From positions 16,615,362-16,679,361 of the forward strand of contig NC_045150.1 of the NCBI RefSeq assembly GCF_008831285.2: a stretch of DNA of 64,000 nucleotides, in the 5' to 3' direction. How positions within the stretch are numbered: the stretch's first letter is position 1; each line of letters begins with the position of its first letter. Origin of the DNA: Nymphaea colorata. Its lineage: Eukaryota > Streptophyta > Magnoliopsida > Nymphaeales > Nymphaeaceae. The position numbers were made by a program, and so were the translations under genes. The notes beneath the pieces were generated by a model. It saw only the letters and a program-made list of their open reading frames with translations. It was not told where the DNA came from and ran no database searches. Of the stretch, positions 48,693 to 61,580 are shown one piece after another.

Positions 48693-50887
48693 TCAGTCGT
48701 TCGAGGGTTTGGCTACGAGCGAACGACGTCTAGCAGGAAGTGGCAGTGATGTCGAGCTGATTCTTGTCGATCCGTTGCTGTTCAGAGGGCACCAGCATGC
48801 TCAGAGGAAGGATGAACACCAGGGAGATGAAGCACGACGCCGTGGAAGCTCAGTTCGTCGAGGAGAAGAACACCCGAACTTGGATTACACAGTTTCTGGA
48901 AACAGGTGACCCGCTAGACCTTTGCTGCATCAAAAAATCTCCAAAATTCGTAGGGAGCTCCGAAAATGCTGACATTTGGCTGAGAGGAAGCCAACATCTA
49001 GGGGATTAGACGCCCCAAAAATGGAGGCCAACTGAGCAATGCAGGTCCAAGTCGTTGAGCCTTGAAGTTCGTCGGAAAATCTGCGTCGCCTAGGAACATC
49101 GTTTCTGTTTTCTCAGTAGAATCCGACATTCTGAACTTCAAATCGGACAAACCACGTAGAATCTCGCCATGAAACGGTATGGATGGAAAGATAATTAAAA
49201 AATGAAGAGTTCTAGAGTCAAAACATCACCAGATTCGCAGGGAATACCAAGATAGAGCCGGATCTTGGGTCGCAGCGGTGACAGGCGGCGAAACTCGAAA
49301 ATTGCCGCCGATTTCCGCCAGATTCCGTCCGGGATCTCTCACGCTACCATCCACCGTCGGATCTTCGCAAAACTTGGTGGCTTGAAGCGCACGGATGTTA
49401 GGAAGAGAATGGCACCAGAGTTGTGATGATCTGACGGTCGGATCTCGGGGAAAGTCGCCGGAAACAGGAAGAGGTCGGCGGCGGAGCTTGTCAGGAACCA
49501 GCCGGCGTGTTCTTGCTTTTCCGGCGTCGATTCTCCACCAAATCCGAAAGTTCCAAAAGCAAACTTGTAGCTGACTTCGAGGGGAATGCCGTGGAAGCAA
49601 AAGCCCCAAAAGATCTCGCCGATTTGGAGTCCGATCGAGGAGAAAGAAGCGTCGACTTGCTGAGGCCTGCACGCTTTCTATTCTGCCCGAAACTTCTCCT
49701 TATCGCACAAATCTGTCGTTGAGGAAGACCAAAAGCTAGAATGGTCGTCTAGACGCGTTCTCCTTGGCTCGCCAAGCCCACCCTCTCGCTTTGGTCGTGA
49801 TCACCAAAGCGGCGATGGGTTCGCAGTTCGTGTGAGTTGGGGACGACGACGGAGGTTGAAGGGTCCGCCGGTTCTTCAAACTTGTGAGCTCCCGGTAGAG
49901 AAACACTAGAGAAGGTTGAGAAGAGGGGATGATCACCGCCGTGATCTTCGGTTTTTAGAGAAAGAGCTTCAACAAGCCCTCGGGTGAAGAGGAGTTGCAG
50001 ACGAGAGGAGGAAGAAGGAGGCGGCGCCTGAAGACCCTTCTCTCATTCAAAAACATTACTCAAAATCCATTACATAACTTACCCTAGCACTGTAGCATTA
50101 TCTATTTATACTGTAGCGCTTACCGGGACGGTCTAAGTCTCGTCCCGGGTCGGCGCATGAACCGGGTCGATAAACCAACGTATCGAGCTAAACTCCTAGA
50201 ACTAGGAACCGGTTTCGAAAAACCGATTCGTTACAAAAATCGAGCCGTCTCGGTCCGTCTCAGTCACTGAACCGGTTCGTTCTGAAGGGTGGATCCTGTT
50301 CCACGGATCTGCTCTGTCGCTCCTGCTCCAGGACCCGCTTCGAATCTGACTGAATATGGATCAACTGTTCGGGTCTGGATCTCCTGTATCGAATCCATGG
50401 TCAAACCTGGTCCGCTGCGCACCTCTGGTCAAACCTGTCTGGGCTCTCGTCAACGGACCGCTGGGCTCGGTCAAATGGAACGAACTGGGCTCGGTGTTGC
50501 TGAGATGGGCTCGGTGGATAACCTCCCTAGCCTTTCTGAAGGCATCTATAACACGAACCGTAGCCTCACAATGAATCTCGGCAGGGGCTTGGCAAGCCTG
50601 TCGGCAGAAAATAACCTCCCTGTGATTCTCGACAGGGGCTAGACGGTGACTGCGGCAATCCTGCGTCGCCCGGCGGAGCTCGGCGCTCGTCCTGCGCGCG
50701 TCAGCGCCTTGCGCGGCCCGCTCGGCGGTCTCGCCCTTGCCCGGCTAGCTTGTAGGCTTCCTGGCGTGCGGCAGCACTCGACGCGGCCTGGCGCGCGGCG
50801 GCACCCTATCTTGGCTGGCCAGGCAGCATCGTCTACCCTGCTCGGCGCCTGTCTCCTCTGCGGCCGACACTGTCGGCCGTCTGTCCA
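48693..50887. repeat. Macrosatellite unit 11 (type B)
   Basis: 2195 bp and full length. Shares gacccgctagacc and gagaagaacaccc with unit 12. TATA TATAAATAG at 50102-50110 (- strand). Confidence 0.93.
50102..50110 (-). promoter_or_regulatory. TATA box repeated in every B unit (representative: unit 11)
   Basis: On the - strand the region reads GCTACAGTATAAATAG, and a second GCTACAGT follows 15 bases after the first eight-base copy's TATA core, so the TATA box lies between two direct repeats. The same TATAAATAG occurs at 46217, 47887, 52296, 54561, 56627, 58560, 60775 and 62964. Transcription would run leftward into the CT-rich leader-like part of the unit. Type A units have TGTAAATAG or a variant at 30214, 32355, 34497, 36635, 38773 and 42820. 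Confidence 0.5.
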
Positions 50888-53101
50888 GCAGTCGTTCGAG
50901 GGTTTGGCTGCGAGCGAACGACGTCTAGCAGGAAGTGGCAGTGATGTCCAGCTGATTCTTGTCGATCCGTTGCTGTTCAGAGGGCACCAGCACGCTCAGA
51001 GGAAGGATGAACACCAGGGAGATGAAGCACGACGCCGTGGAAGCTCAGTTCGTCGAGGAGAAGAACACCCGAACTTGGATTACACAGTTTCTGGAAACAG
51101 GTGACCCGCTAGACCTTTGCTGCTTCAAAAAATCCCCAAAATTCGTAGGGAGCTCCAAAAATGCTGACTTTTGGCTGAGAGGAAGCCAACATCTAGGGGA
51201 TTAGACGCCCCAAAAAGGGAGGCCAACTGAGCAATGCAGGTCCAAGTCGTTGAGCCTTGAAGTTCGTCAGAAAATCTGCGTCGCCTAAGAACAGCGTTTC
51301 TGTTTTCTCAGTAGAATCCGACCTTCTAAACTTCAAATCGGACAAACCACGAGGAATCTCGCCATGAAACGGTATGGATGGAAAGATAATTAAAAAATGA
51401 AGAGTTATAGAGTCAAAACATCAGCAGATTCGCAAGGAATCCCAAGATAGAGCCGGATCTTGGGTCGCAGCGGTGACAGGCGGCGAAACTCGGAAATCGC
51501 CGCCGATTTCCGCCAGATTCCGTCTGCGATCTCTCACGCCACCATCCACCGTCGGATCTTCGCGAAACTTGGTGGCTTGAAGAGCACGGATGTTAGGAAG
51601 AGAATGGCACCGGAGTTATGATGATCTGACGGTCAGATCTCCGGAAAAGTCGTCGGAAACAGGAAGAGGTCGGCGGCGGAGCTTGTCAGGAACCAGCCGG
51701 CGTGTTCGTGCTTTTCCGACGTCGATTCTCCACCAAATCCGAAAGTTCCAAAAGCAAACTTGTAGCTGACTTCGAGGGGAATGCCGTGGAAGCAAAAGCC
51801 CCGAAAGATCTCGCCGATTTGGAGTCCGATCGAGGAGAAAGAAGCGTCGACTTGCTGAGGCCTGCACGCTTTCTATTCTGCCCGAAACTTCTCCTTATCG
51901 CAGAAATCTGTCGTTGAGGATGACCAAAAGCTAGAATGGTCGTCTAGACGCGTTCTCCTTGGCTCGCCAAGCCCACCCTCTCGCTTTGGTCGTGATCACC
52001 AAACCGGCGATGGGTTCGCAGTTCGTGTGGTCTGGGGACGACGACGGAGGTTGAAGGGCCCGCCGGTTCTTCAAACCTGTGAGCTCCCGGTAGAGAAACA
52101 CTAGAGAAGGTTGAGAAGAGGGGATGATCACCGCCGTGATCTTCGGTTTCAGAGAAAGAGCTTCAACAAGCCCTCGGGTGAAGAGGAGTTGCAGACGAGA
52201 GGAGGAAGAAGGAGGCGGCGCCAGAAGACGCTTCTCTCATTCAAAAACATTACTCAAAATCCATTACATAACTTACCTTAGCACTATAGGATTATCTATT
52301 TATACTGTAGCGCTTACCGGGACGGTCAAAGTCTAGTCCCGGGTCGGCGCATGAACCGTGTCGATACACCAACGTATCTAGCTAAATTCCTAGAAATAGG
52401 AACCGGTTTCAGAAAACCGATTCGTTACAAAAATCGAACCGTCTCGGTCCGTCTCAGTCACTGAACCGGTTCGGTCTGAAGGGTGGATCCTGATCCACGG
52501 ATCTGCTCTGTCGCTCCTGCTCCAGGACCCGCTCCGAATCTGACTGAATATGGATCAACTGTTCGGGTCTGGATCTCTTGTATCGAATCCATGGTCAAAC
52601 CTGGTCCGCTGCGCACCTCTGGTCAAACCTGTCTGGGCACTGGTCAACGGACCGCTGGGCTCGGTCAAATGGAACGAACTGGGCTCGGTGTTGCTGAGAT
52701 GGGCTCGGGGGTGCTGAGATGGGCTCGGCGGATAACCTCCCTAGCCTTTCTGAAGGCATCTATAACACGAACCGTAGCCTCACAATGAATCTCGGTAGGG
52801 GCTGGGCAAGCCTATCGGCAGAAAATAACCTCACTGTGATTTTCGACAGGGGCTAGACGGTGATTGCGGCAATCCTGCGTCGCCCGGCGGAGCTCGGCCC
52901 TCGTCCAGCGCGCGTCAGCTCCTGGCGCAGCCCGCTCGGCGGTCTCGCGCTTGCCCGGCTGGCCTGTCGGCATCCCGGCGTGCGGCAGCACTCGTCTCGG
53001 CCTGGCGCGCGGCGGCACCCTATCTTGGCTGGCCAGGCAGCATCGTCTGCCCTGCTCGGCGCCTGTCTCCTCTGCGGACGACACTGTCGGTCGTCTGTCC
53101 A
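50888..53101. repeat. Macrosatellite unit 12 (type B)
   Basis: 2214 bp. Holds the local duplication gctgagatgggctcgg (two copies near 52693-52728). TATA at 52296-52304 (- strand). Confidence 0.93.
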
Positions 53102-55218
53102 GCAGTCGTTCGAGGGTTGTGGCTGCGAGCGAACGGCGTCTACCAGGAAGTGGCAGTGATGTCCAACTGATTCTCGTCGATCCGTTGCTGTTCAGAGGGC
53201 ACCAGCACGCTCAGAGGAAGGATGAACACCAGGGAGATGAAGCACGACGCCGTGGAAGCTCAGTTCGTCGAGGAGAAGACCACCCGAACTTGGATTACAC
53301 AGTTTCTGGAAACAGGTGACCCGCCAGACCTTTGCTGCTTCAAAAAATCCCCAAAATTCGTAGGGAGCTCCAAAAATGCTGAAATTTAGCTGAGAGGAAG
53401 CCAACATCTAGGGGATTAGATGCCCCAAAATTGGAGGCCAACCAAGCAATGCAGGTCCAAGTCGTTGAGCCCTGAAATTCATCGGAAAATCTGCGTCGCC
53501 TAGGAACAGCGTTTCTGTTTTCACAGCAGAATCCAACCTTCTAAACTTCAAATCGGACAAACCACGAGGAATCGCGCCATGAAACGGTATGGATGGAAAG
53601 ATAATTAAAAAATGAAGAGTTCTAGAGTCAAAACATCACCAGATTCGTAGGGAATCCCAAGATAGAGCCGGATCTTGGGTCCCAGCGGTGACAGGGACAT
53701 TTCTCCAAAGGCCATGCTGGACGGTGGCCCAGGGAGCAAGGCCGTTCGGATCTCACGGAAATCACCATCGATTTCCGCTAGATTCCGTTCGGGATCTCTC
53801 ACACCACCATCCACCGTCGGATCTTCGCGAAACTTTGTGGGTTGAAGCGCATGGATGTTATGAAGAGAATGGCACTGGAGTTGTGATGATCTGACGGTCG
53901 GATCTCCAGAAAAGTCGCCGAAAACATGAAGAGGTCGGCGGCAGAGCTTGTCAGGAACCAGCCGGCGTGTTCTTGCTTTTCCGGCGTCGATTCTCCACCA
54001 AATCCGAAAGTTCCAAAAGCAAACTTGTAGCCGACTTCGAGGGAAATGCCGTGGAAGCAAAAGCCCCAAAAGATCTCGCCGATTTGGAGTCCGATCGAGG
54101 AGAAAGAAGCATCGACTTGCTGAGGCCTACACGCTTTCTTTTCTGCCCGAAACTTCTCCTTATCGCAGAAATCTGTCGTTGAGGAAGACCAGAAGCTAGA
54201 ACGGTCGTCTAGACGCGTTCTCCTTGGCTCGCCAAGCCTACCCTCTCGGTTTGGTCGTGATCACCAAACCAGCGATGGGTTCGCAGTTCGTTTGAGTTGG
54301 GGACGACGATGGAGGTTGAAGAGCCCGCCGGTTCTTCAAACCTGTGAGCTCCCGGTAGAGAAACATTAGAGGAGGTTGAGAAGAGGGGAAGATCACCGCC
54401 GTGATCTTCGGTTTCAGAGAAAGAGCTTCAACAAGCCCTCAGGTGAAGAGGAGTTGCAGACGAGAGGAGGAAGAAGGAGGCGGCGCCTGAAGACGCTTCT
54501 CTCATTCAAAAACATTACTCAAAATCCATTACATAACTTACCTTAGCACTATAGCATTATCTATTTATACTGTAGCGCTTACCGGGACGGTCAAAGTCTA
54601 GTCCCGGGTCGGCGCATGAACCGTGTCGATACACCAACGTATCTAGCTAAATTTCTAGAACTAGTAACCGGTTTCAGAAAACCGATTCGTTACAAAAATC
54701 GAACCGTCTCGATCCGTCTTAGCCACAGATCTGCTCTGTCGCTCCTGCTCCAGGACCTGCTCCGAATCTGAATGAATCTGGATCAACTGTTCGGGTCTGG
54801 ATCTCATGTATCGAATCCATGATCAAACCTGGTCCGCTGCGCACCTCTGGTCAAACCTGTTTGGGCTCTGGTCAACGGACCGCTGGGCTCGGTGGTGCTG
54901 ACATGGGCTCGGCAGAGGTTGGGGAAGCCTGTCGGCAGAAAATAAACTCCCTGTGATTTTCGAAAGGGGCTAGACGCTGACTGCGGCAATCCTGCGTCGC
55001 CCGGTGGAGCTCGGCGCTCGTCCTGCGCGCGGCAGCGCCTGGCGCGGCCTGCTCGGCGGTCTCGCCCTTTCCCGGCTGGCCTGTCGGCATCCCGGCGTGC
55101 GGCAGCACTCGGCGCGGCCTGGCGCACGGCGGCACCCTATCTTGGCTGACTAGGCAGCATCGTCTGCCTTGCTCGGTGCCTGTCTCCTCTGCGGCCGACA
55201 CTGTCGGCCGTCTGTCCA
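53102..55218. repeat. Macrosatellite unit 13 (type B) with a foreign insert
   Basis: 2117 bp. About 60 bp of sequence absent from all other units (53696-53755) replaces about 11 bp. Two deletions occur near 54722 (about 40 bp) and 54890-54912. TATA at 54561-54569 (- strand). Confidence 0.92.
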
Positions 55219-57407
55219 GCAGTCGTTCGAGGGTTTTGGCTGCGAGCGAACGACGTCTACCAGGAAGTGGCAGTGATGTCCAGCTGATTCTCGTCGATCC
55301 GTTGCTGTTCAGAGGGCACCAGCACGCTCAGAGGAAGGATGAACACCAGGGAGATGAAGCACGACGCCGTGGAAGCTCAGTTCGTCGAGGACAAGACCAC
55401 CCGAACTTGGATTACACAGTTTCTTGAAACAGGTGACCCTCCAGACCTTTGCTGCTTCAAAAAATCCCCAAAATTCGTAGGGAGCTCCAAAAATGCTGAA
55501 ATTTGGCTGAGAGGAAGCCAACAGCTAGGGGATTAGACGCCCCAAAATTGGAGGCCAACCAAGCAATGCAGGTCCAAGTCGTTGAGCCGTGAAATTCGTC
55601 GGAAAATCTGCGTCGCCTAGGAACAACGTTTCTGTTTTCTCAGCAGAATCCGACCTTCTGAACTTCAAATCGGACAAACCACGAGGAATCTCGCCATGAA
55701 ACTATATGGATGGAAAGATAATTAAAAAATGAAGAGTTCTAGAGTCAAAACATCACCAGATTCACAGGGAATCCCAAGATAGAGCCGGATCTTGGGTCCC
55801 AGCGGTGACAGGCGGCGAAACTCGGAAATCGCCCCCAATTTCCGCCAGATTCCGTCCGGTATCTCTCACGCCACCATCCACCGTCGGATCTTCGCGAAAC
55901 TTGGGGGTTGAAGCACACAGATGTTAGGAAGAGAATGGCACCGGAGTTGTGATAATCTGACGGTCGGATCTCCGGGAAAGTTGCCGGAAATAGGAAGAGG
56001 TCGGCGGCGGAGCTTGTCAGGAACCAGCCGGCGTGTTCTTGCTTTTCCGGCGTCGATTCTCCACCAAATCCAAAAGTTCCAAAAGCAAACTTGTAGCTGA
56101 CTTCGAGGGGAATGCCATGGAAGCAAAAGCCCCAAAAGATGTCGCCGATTTGGAGTCCGATCGAGGAGAAAGAAGCATCGACTTCCTGAGGCCTGCACGC
56201 TTTCTTTTCTGCCCGAAACTTCTCCTTATCGCAGAAATCTGTCGTTCAGGAAGACCAGAAGCTAGAACGGTCGTCTAGACCCGTTCTCCTTGGCTCGCCA
56301 AGCCTACCCTCTCGGTTTGGTCGTGATCACCAAACCGGCGATGGGTTCGCAGTTCGTGTGAGTTGGGGACGACGACGGAGGTTGAAGAGCCCGCCGGTTC
56401 TTCAAACCTGTAAGCTCCCGGTAGAGAAACATTAGAGGAGGTTGAGAAGAGGGGAAGATCACCGCCGTGGTCTTCGGTTTCAGAGAAAGAGTTTCAACAA
56501 GCCCTCAGGTGAAGAGGAGTTGCAGACGAGAGGAGGAAGGAGGAGGCGGCGCCCGAAGACGCTTCTCTCATTCAAAAACATTACTCAAAATCCATTACAT
56601 AACTTACCTTAGCACTATAGCATTATCTATTTATACTGTAGCGCTTACCGGGATGGTCAAAGTCTAGTCCCGGGTCGGCGGTCAAAGTCTAGTCCCGAGT
56701 CGGCGCATGAACCGTGTCGATACACAAACGTATCTAGCTAAATTCCTAGAACTAGGAACCGGTTTCAGAAAACCGATTCGTTACAAAAATCGAACCGTCT
56801 AGGTCCGTCTTAGTCACTGAACCGGTTCGGTCTGAAGGGTGGATCCTGATCCACAGATCTGCTCTGTCGCTTCTGCTCCAGGACCCGCTCCGAATCTGAA
56901 TGAATCTGGATCAACTGTTCGGGTCTGGGTCTCCTATATCGAATCCATGATCAAACCTGGTCCGCTGCGCACCTCTGGTCAAACCTGTCTGGGCTCTGGT
57001 CAACGGACCGCTGGGCTCGGTCAAATGGAACGAACTGGGCTCGGTGGTGCTGAGATGGGCTCGGGGGATAACTTCCCTAGCCTTTCTGAAGGCATCTAGA
57101 ACACGAACCGTAGCCTCACAATGAATCTCGGCAGAAAATAAACTCCTTGTGATTTTCGAAAGGGGCTAGACGGTGACTGCGGCAATCCTGCGTCGCCCGG
57201 CGGAGCTCGTCCTGCGCGCGGCAGCGCCTGGGGCGGCCCGCTCGGCGGTCTCGCCCTTGCCCGGCTGGCCTGTCGGCATCCCGGCGTGCGGCAGCACTCG
57301 GCGCGGCCTGGCGCGCGGCGACACCCTATCTTGGCTGGCAAGGCAGCATCGTCTGCCCTGCTCGGCGCCTGTCTCCTCTGCGGCCGACACTGTCGGCCGT
57401 CTGTCCA
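55219..57407. repeat. Macrosatellite unit 14 (type B)
   Basis: 2189 bp. A short tandem duplication (ggtcaaagtctagtcccg, about 56654-56704) sits beside the TATA region. About 23 bp are missing near 57133. TATA at 56627-56635 (- strand). Confidence 0.93.
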
Positions 57408-59365
57408 GCAGTCGTTCGAGGGTTTTGGCTGCGAGCGAACGACGTCTACCAAGCATCTAGGGGTTTAGACGCCCCAAAATTGGAGGCCAACCAAGCAATG
57501 TAGGTCCAAGTCGTTGAGCCCTGAAATTCGTCGGAAAATCTGCATCGCCTAGGAACAACGTTTCTGTTTTCTCAGCAGAATCCGACCTTCTTAACTTCAA
57601 ATCGGACAAACCACGAGGAATCTCGCCATGAAACGGTATGGATGGAAAGATAATTAAAAAATGAAGAGTTCTAGAGTCAAAACATCACCAGATTCGCAGG
57701 GAATCCCAAGATAGAGCCAGATCTTGGGTCGCAGCGGTGACAGGCGGCGAAACTCGGAAATCGCCGCCGATTTCCACCAGATTCCGTCCGGGATCTCTCA
57801 CGCCACCGTCCACCGTCGGATCTTTGCGAAAATTGGTGGCTTGAAGCGCACAGATGTTAGGAAGAGAATGGCACCGGAGTTGTGATGATCTGACGGTCGG
57901 ATCTCCGGGAAAGTCGCCGGAAACAGGAAGAGGTCGGCGGCGGAGCTTGTCATGAACCAGCCGGCGTGTTCTTGCTTTTCCGGCATCGATTCTCCACCAA
58001 ATCCGAAAGTTCCAAAAGCAAACTTGTAGCTGACTTCGAGGGGAATGCCGTGGAAGCAAAAGCCCCAAAAGATCTCGCCGATTTGGAGTCCGATCGAGGA
58101 GAAAGAAGCGTCGACTTGCTGAGGCCTGCACGCTTTCTATTCTACCCGAAACTTCGCCTTATCGCAGAAATCTGTCGTTGAGGAAGACCAAAAGTTAGAA
58201 TGGTCGTCTAGACGCGTTCTCCTTGGCTCGCCAAGCCCACCCTCTCGGTTTGGTCGTGATCACCATAGCGGCGATGGGTTCGCAGTTCGTGTGAGTTGGG
58301 GACGACGACGGAGGTTGAAGAGCCCGTCGGTTCTTCAAACCTGTGAGCTCCCTGTATAGAAACACTATTGAAGGTTGAGAAGAGGGGAAGATCACCGCCG
58401 TGATCTTCGGTTTCAGAGAAAGAGCTTCAACAAGCCCTCGGGTGAAGAGGAGTTGAAGACGAGAGGAGGAAGAAGGAGGCGGCGCATGAAGACGCTTCTC
58501 TCATTCAAAAACATTACTCAAAATCCATTACATAACTTACCCTAGCACTGTAGCATTATCTATTTATACTGTAGCGCTTACCGGGACGGTCTAAGTCTCG
58601 TCCCGGGTCTGCGCATGAACCGGGTCGATACACCAACGTATCGAGCTAAACTCCTAGAACTAGGAACCGTTTTCAAAAAACTGATTCGTTACAAAAATCG
58701 AGCCGTCTCGGTCCGTCTAAGTCACTGACCCGGTTCGGTCTGAAGGGTGGATCCTGATCCACGGATCTGCTCTGTCGTACCTGCTCCAGGACCCGCTCCG
58801 AATCTGACTGAATATGGATCAACTGTTCGGGTCTGGATCTCCTGTATCGAATCCATGGTCAAACCTAGTCCGCTGCGCACCACTGGTCAAACCAGTCTGT
58901 GCTCTGTTCAACGGACCGCTGGGCTCGGTCAAATGGAACGAACTGGGCTCGGTGTTGCTGAGATGGGCTTGGGGGTGCTGAGATGGGCTCGGCGGATAAC
59001 CTCCCTAGCCTTTCTGAAGGCATCTATAACACGAACCCTAGCCTCACAATGAATCTCGGCAGGGGCTGGGCAAGCCTGTCGGCAGAAAATAACCTCCCTG
59101 TGATTTTCGACAGGGGCTAGACGGTGACTGCGGCAATCCTGCATCGCCCGGCGGAGCTCGGCGCTCGTCCTGCGCGCGTCAGCTCCTGGCGCGGCACGCT
59201 CGGCGGTCTCGCCCTTGCCCGGCTGGCCTGTCGGCATCCCGGCGTGCGGCAGCACTCGTCGCGGCCTGGTGCGCGGCGGCACCCTATCTTCGCTGGCCAG
59301 GCAGCATCGTCTGCCCTGCTCGGCGCCTGTCTCCTCTGCGGCCGACACTGTCGGCCGTCTGTCCA
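57408..59365. repeat. Macrosatellite unit 15 (type B), one deletion
   Basis: 1958 bp. A deletion at about 57451 (acgtctacca fused to agcatctagg) removes about 240 bp. TATA at 58560-58568 (- strand). Confidence 0.93.
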
Positions 59366-61580
59366 GCAGTCGTTCGAGGGTTTTGGCTGCGACCGAACGA
59401 CGTCTACCAGGAAGTGGCAGTGATGTCCAGCTGATTCTCGTCGATTCGTTGCTATTCAGAGGGCACCAGCACGCTCAGAGGAAGGATGAACACCATGGAG
59501 ATGAAGCACGACGCCGTGGAAGCTCAGTTCGTCGAGGAGAAGACCACCCGAACTTGGATTACACAGTTTCTGGAAACAGGTGACCCGCCAGACCTTTGCC
59601 GCTTCAAAAAATCCCCAAAATTCGTTGGGAGCTCCAAAAATGCTGAAATTTGGCTGAGAGGAAGCCAACATTTAGGGGATTAGACGCCCTAAAATTGGAG
59701 GCCAACCAAGCAATGCAGGTCCAAGTCGTTGCGCCCTGAAATTCGTCGGAATATCTGCGTCGCCTAGGAACAACGTTTCTGTTTTTTCAGCAGAATCCGA
59801 CCTTCTGAACTTCAAATCGGATAAACCACGTGGAATCTCACCATGAAACGGTATGGATGGAAAGATAATTAAAAAATGAAGAGTTCTAGAGTCAACACAT
59901 CACCAGATTCGCAGGGAATCCCAAGATAGAGCCGGATCTTGGGTCGCAGCGGTGACAGGCGGCGAAACTCGGAAATCGCCACCGATTTCCACCAGATTGC
60001 GTCCGGGATCTCTCACGCCACCATCCACCGTCGGATCTTCGCGAAACTTGGTGTCTTGAAGCGCACAGATGTTAGAAAGAGAATGGCACCGGAGTTGTGA
60101 TGATGTGACGGTCGGATCTCCGGGAAAGTCGTCGGAAACAGGAAGAGATCGGCGGCGGAGCTTGTCAGGAACCAGCCGGCGTGTTCTTGCTTTTCCGGCA
60201 TCGATTCTCCACCAAATCCGAAAGTTCCAAAAGCAAACTTGTAGCTGACTTCGAGGGGAATGCCGTGGAAGCAAAAGCCCCAAAAGATCTCGCCGATTTA
60301 GAGTCCGATCGAGGAGAAAGTAGCGTCGACTTGCTGAGGCCTGCACGCTTTCTATTCTACCCGAAACTTCTCCTTATCGCAGAAATCTGTCGTTGAGGAA
60401 GACCAAAAGCTAGAATCGTCTTCTAGACGCGTTCTCCTTGGCTCGCCAAGCCCACCCTCTCGGTTTGGTCGTGATCACCAAAGCGGCGATGGGTTCGCAG
60501 TTCGTGTGAGTTGGGGACGACGACGGAGGTTGAAGAGCCCGCCGGTTCTTCAAACCTGTGAGCTCCCTGTATAGAAACACTAGAGAAGGTTGAGAAGAGG
60601 GGAAGATCACCGCCGTGATCTTCGGTTTCAGAGAAAGAGCTTCAACAAGCCCTCGGGTGAAGAGGAGTTGCAGACGAGAGGAGGAAGAAGGAGGCGGCGC
60701 GTGAAGACGCTTCTCTCATTCAAAAACATTACTCAAAATCCATTACATAACTTAACCTAGCACTGTAGCATTATCTATTTATACTGTAGCGCTTAGCGGG
60801 ACGGTCTAAGTCTCGTCCCGGGTCGGCGCATGAACCGGGTCGATACACCAACGTATCGAGCTAAACTCCTAGAACTAGGAATCGTTTTCAAAAAACCGAT
60901 TCGTTACAAAAATCGAGCCGTCTCGATCCGTCTCAGTCACTGAACCGGTTCGGTCTGAAGGGTGGAGCCTGATCCACGGATCTACTCTCTCGCACCTGCT
61001 CCAGGAACCGCTCTGAATCTGACTGAATATGGATCAACTGTTCGGGTCTGGATCTCCTGTAGCGAATCCATGGTCAAACCTAGTCCGCTGCGCACCTCTG
61101 GTCAAACCTGTCTGGGCTCTGTTCAACGGACCGCTGGGCTCGGTCAAATGGAACGAACTGGGCTCGGTGTTGCTGAGATGGGCTCGGGGGTGCTGAGATG
61201 GGCTCGGCGGATAACCTCCCTAGCCTTTCTGAAGGCATCTATAACACGAACCGTAGCCTCACAATGAATCTCGGCAGGGGCTGGGCAAGCCTGTCGGCAG
61301 AAAATAACCTCCCTGTGATTTTCGACAGGGACTAGACGGTGACTGCGGCAATCCTGCATCACCCGGCGGAGCTCGGCGCTCGTCCTGCGCGCGTCAGCTC
61401 CTGGCGCGGCACGCTCGGTGGTCTCGCCCTTGCCCGGCTGGCCTGTCGGCATCCCGGCGTGCGGCAGCACTCGTCGCGGCCTGGCGCGCGGCGGCACCCT
61501 ATCTTGGCTGGCCAGGCAGCATCGTCTGCCCTGCTCGGCGCCTGTCTCCTCTGCGGCCGACACTGTCGGCCGTCTGTCCA
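59366..61580. repeat. Macrosatellite unit 16 (type B)
   Basis: 2215 bp and the longest intact unit. TATA at 60775-60783 (- strand). Shares the duplicated gctgagatgggctcgg phrase with units 12 and 15. Confidence 0.93.
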
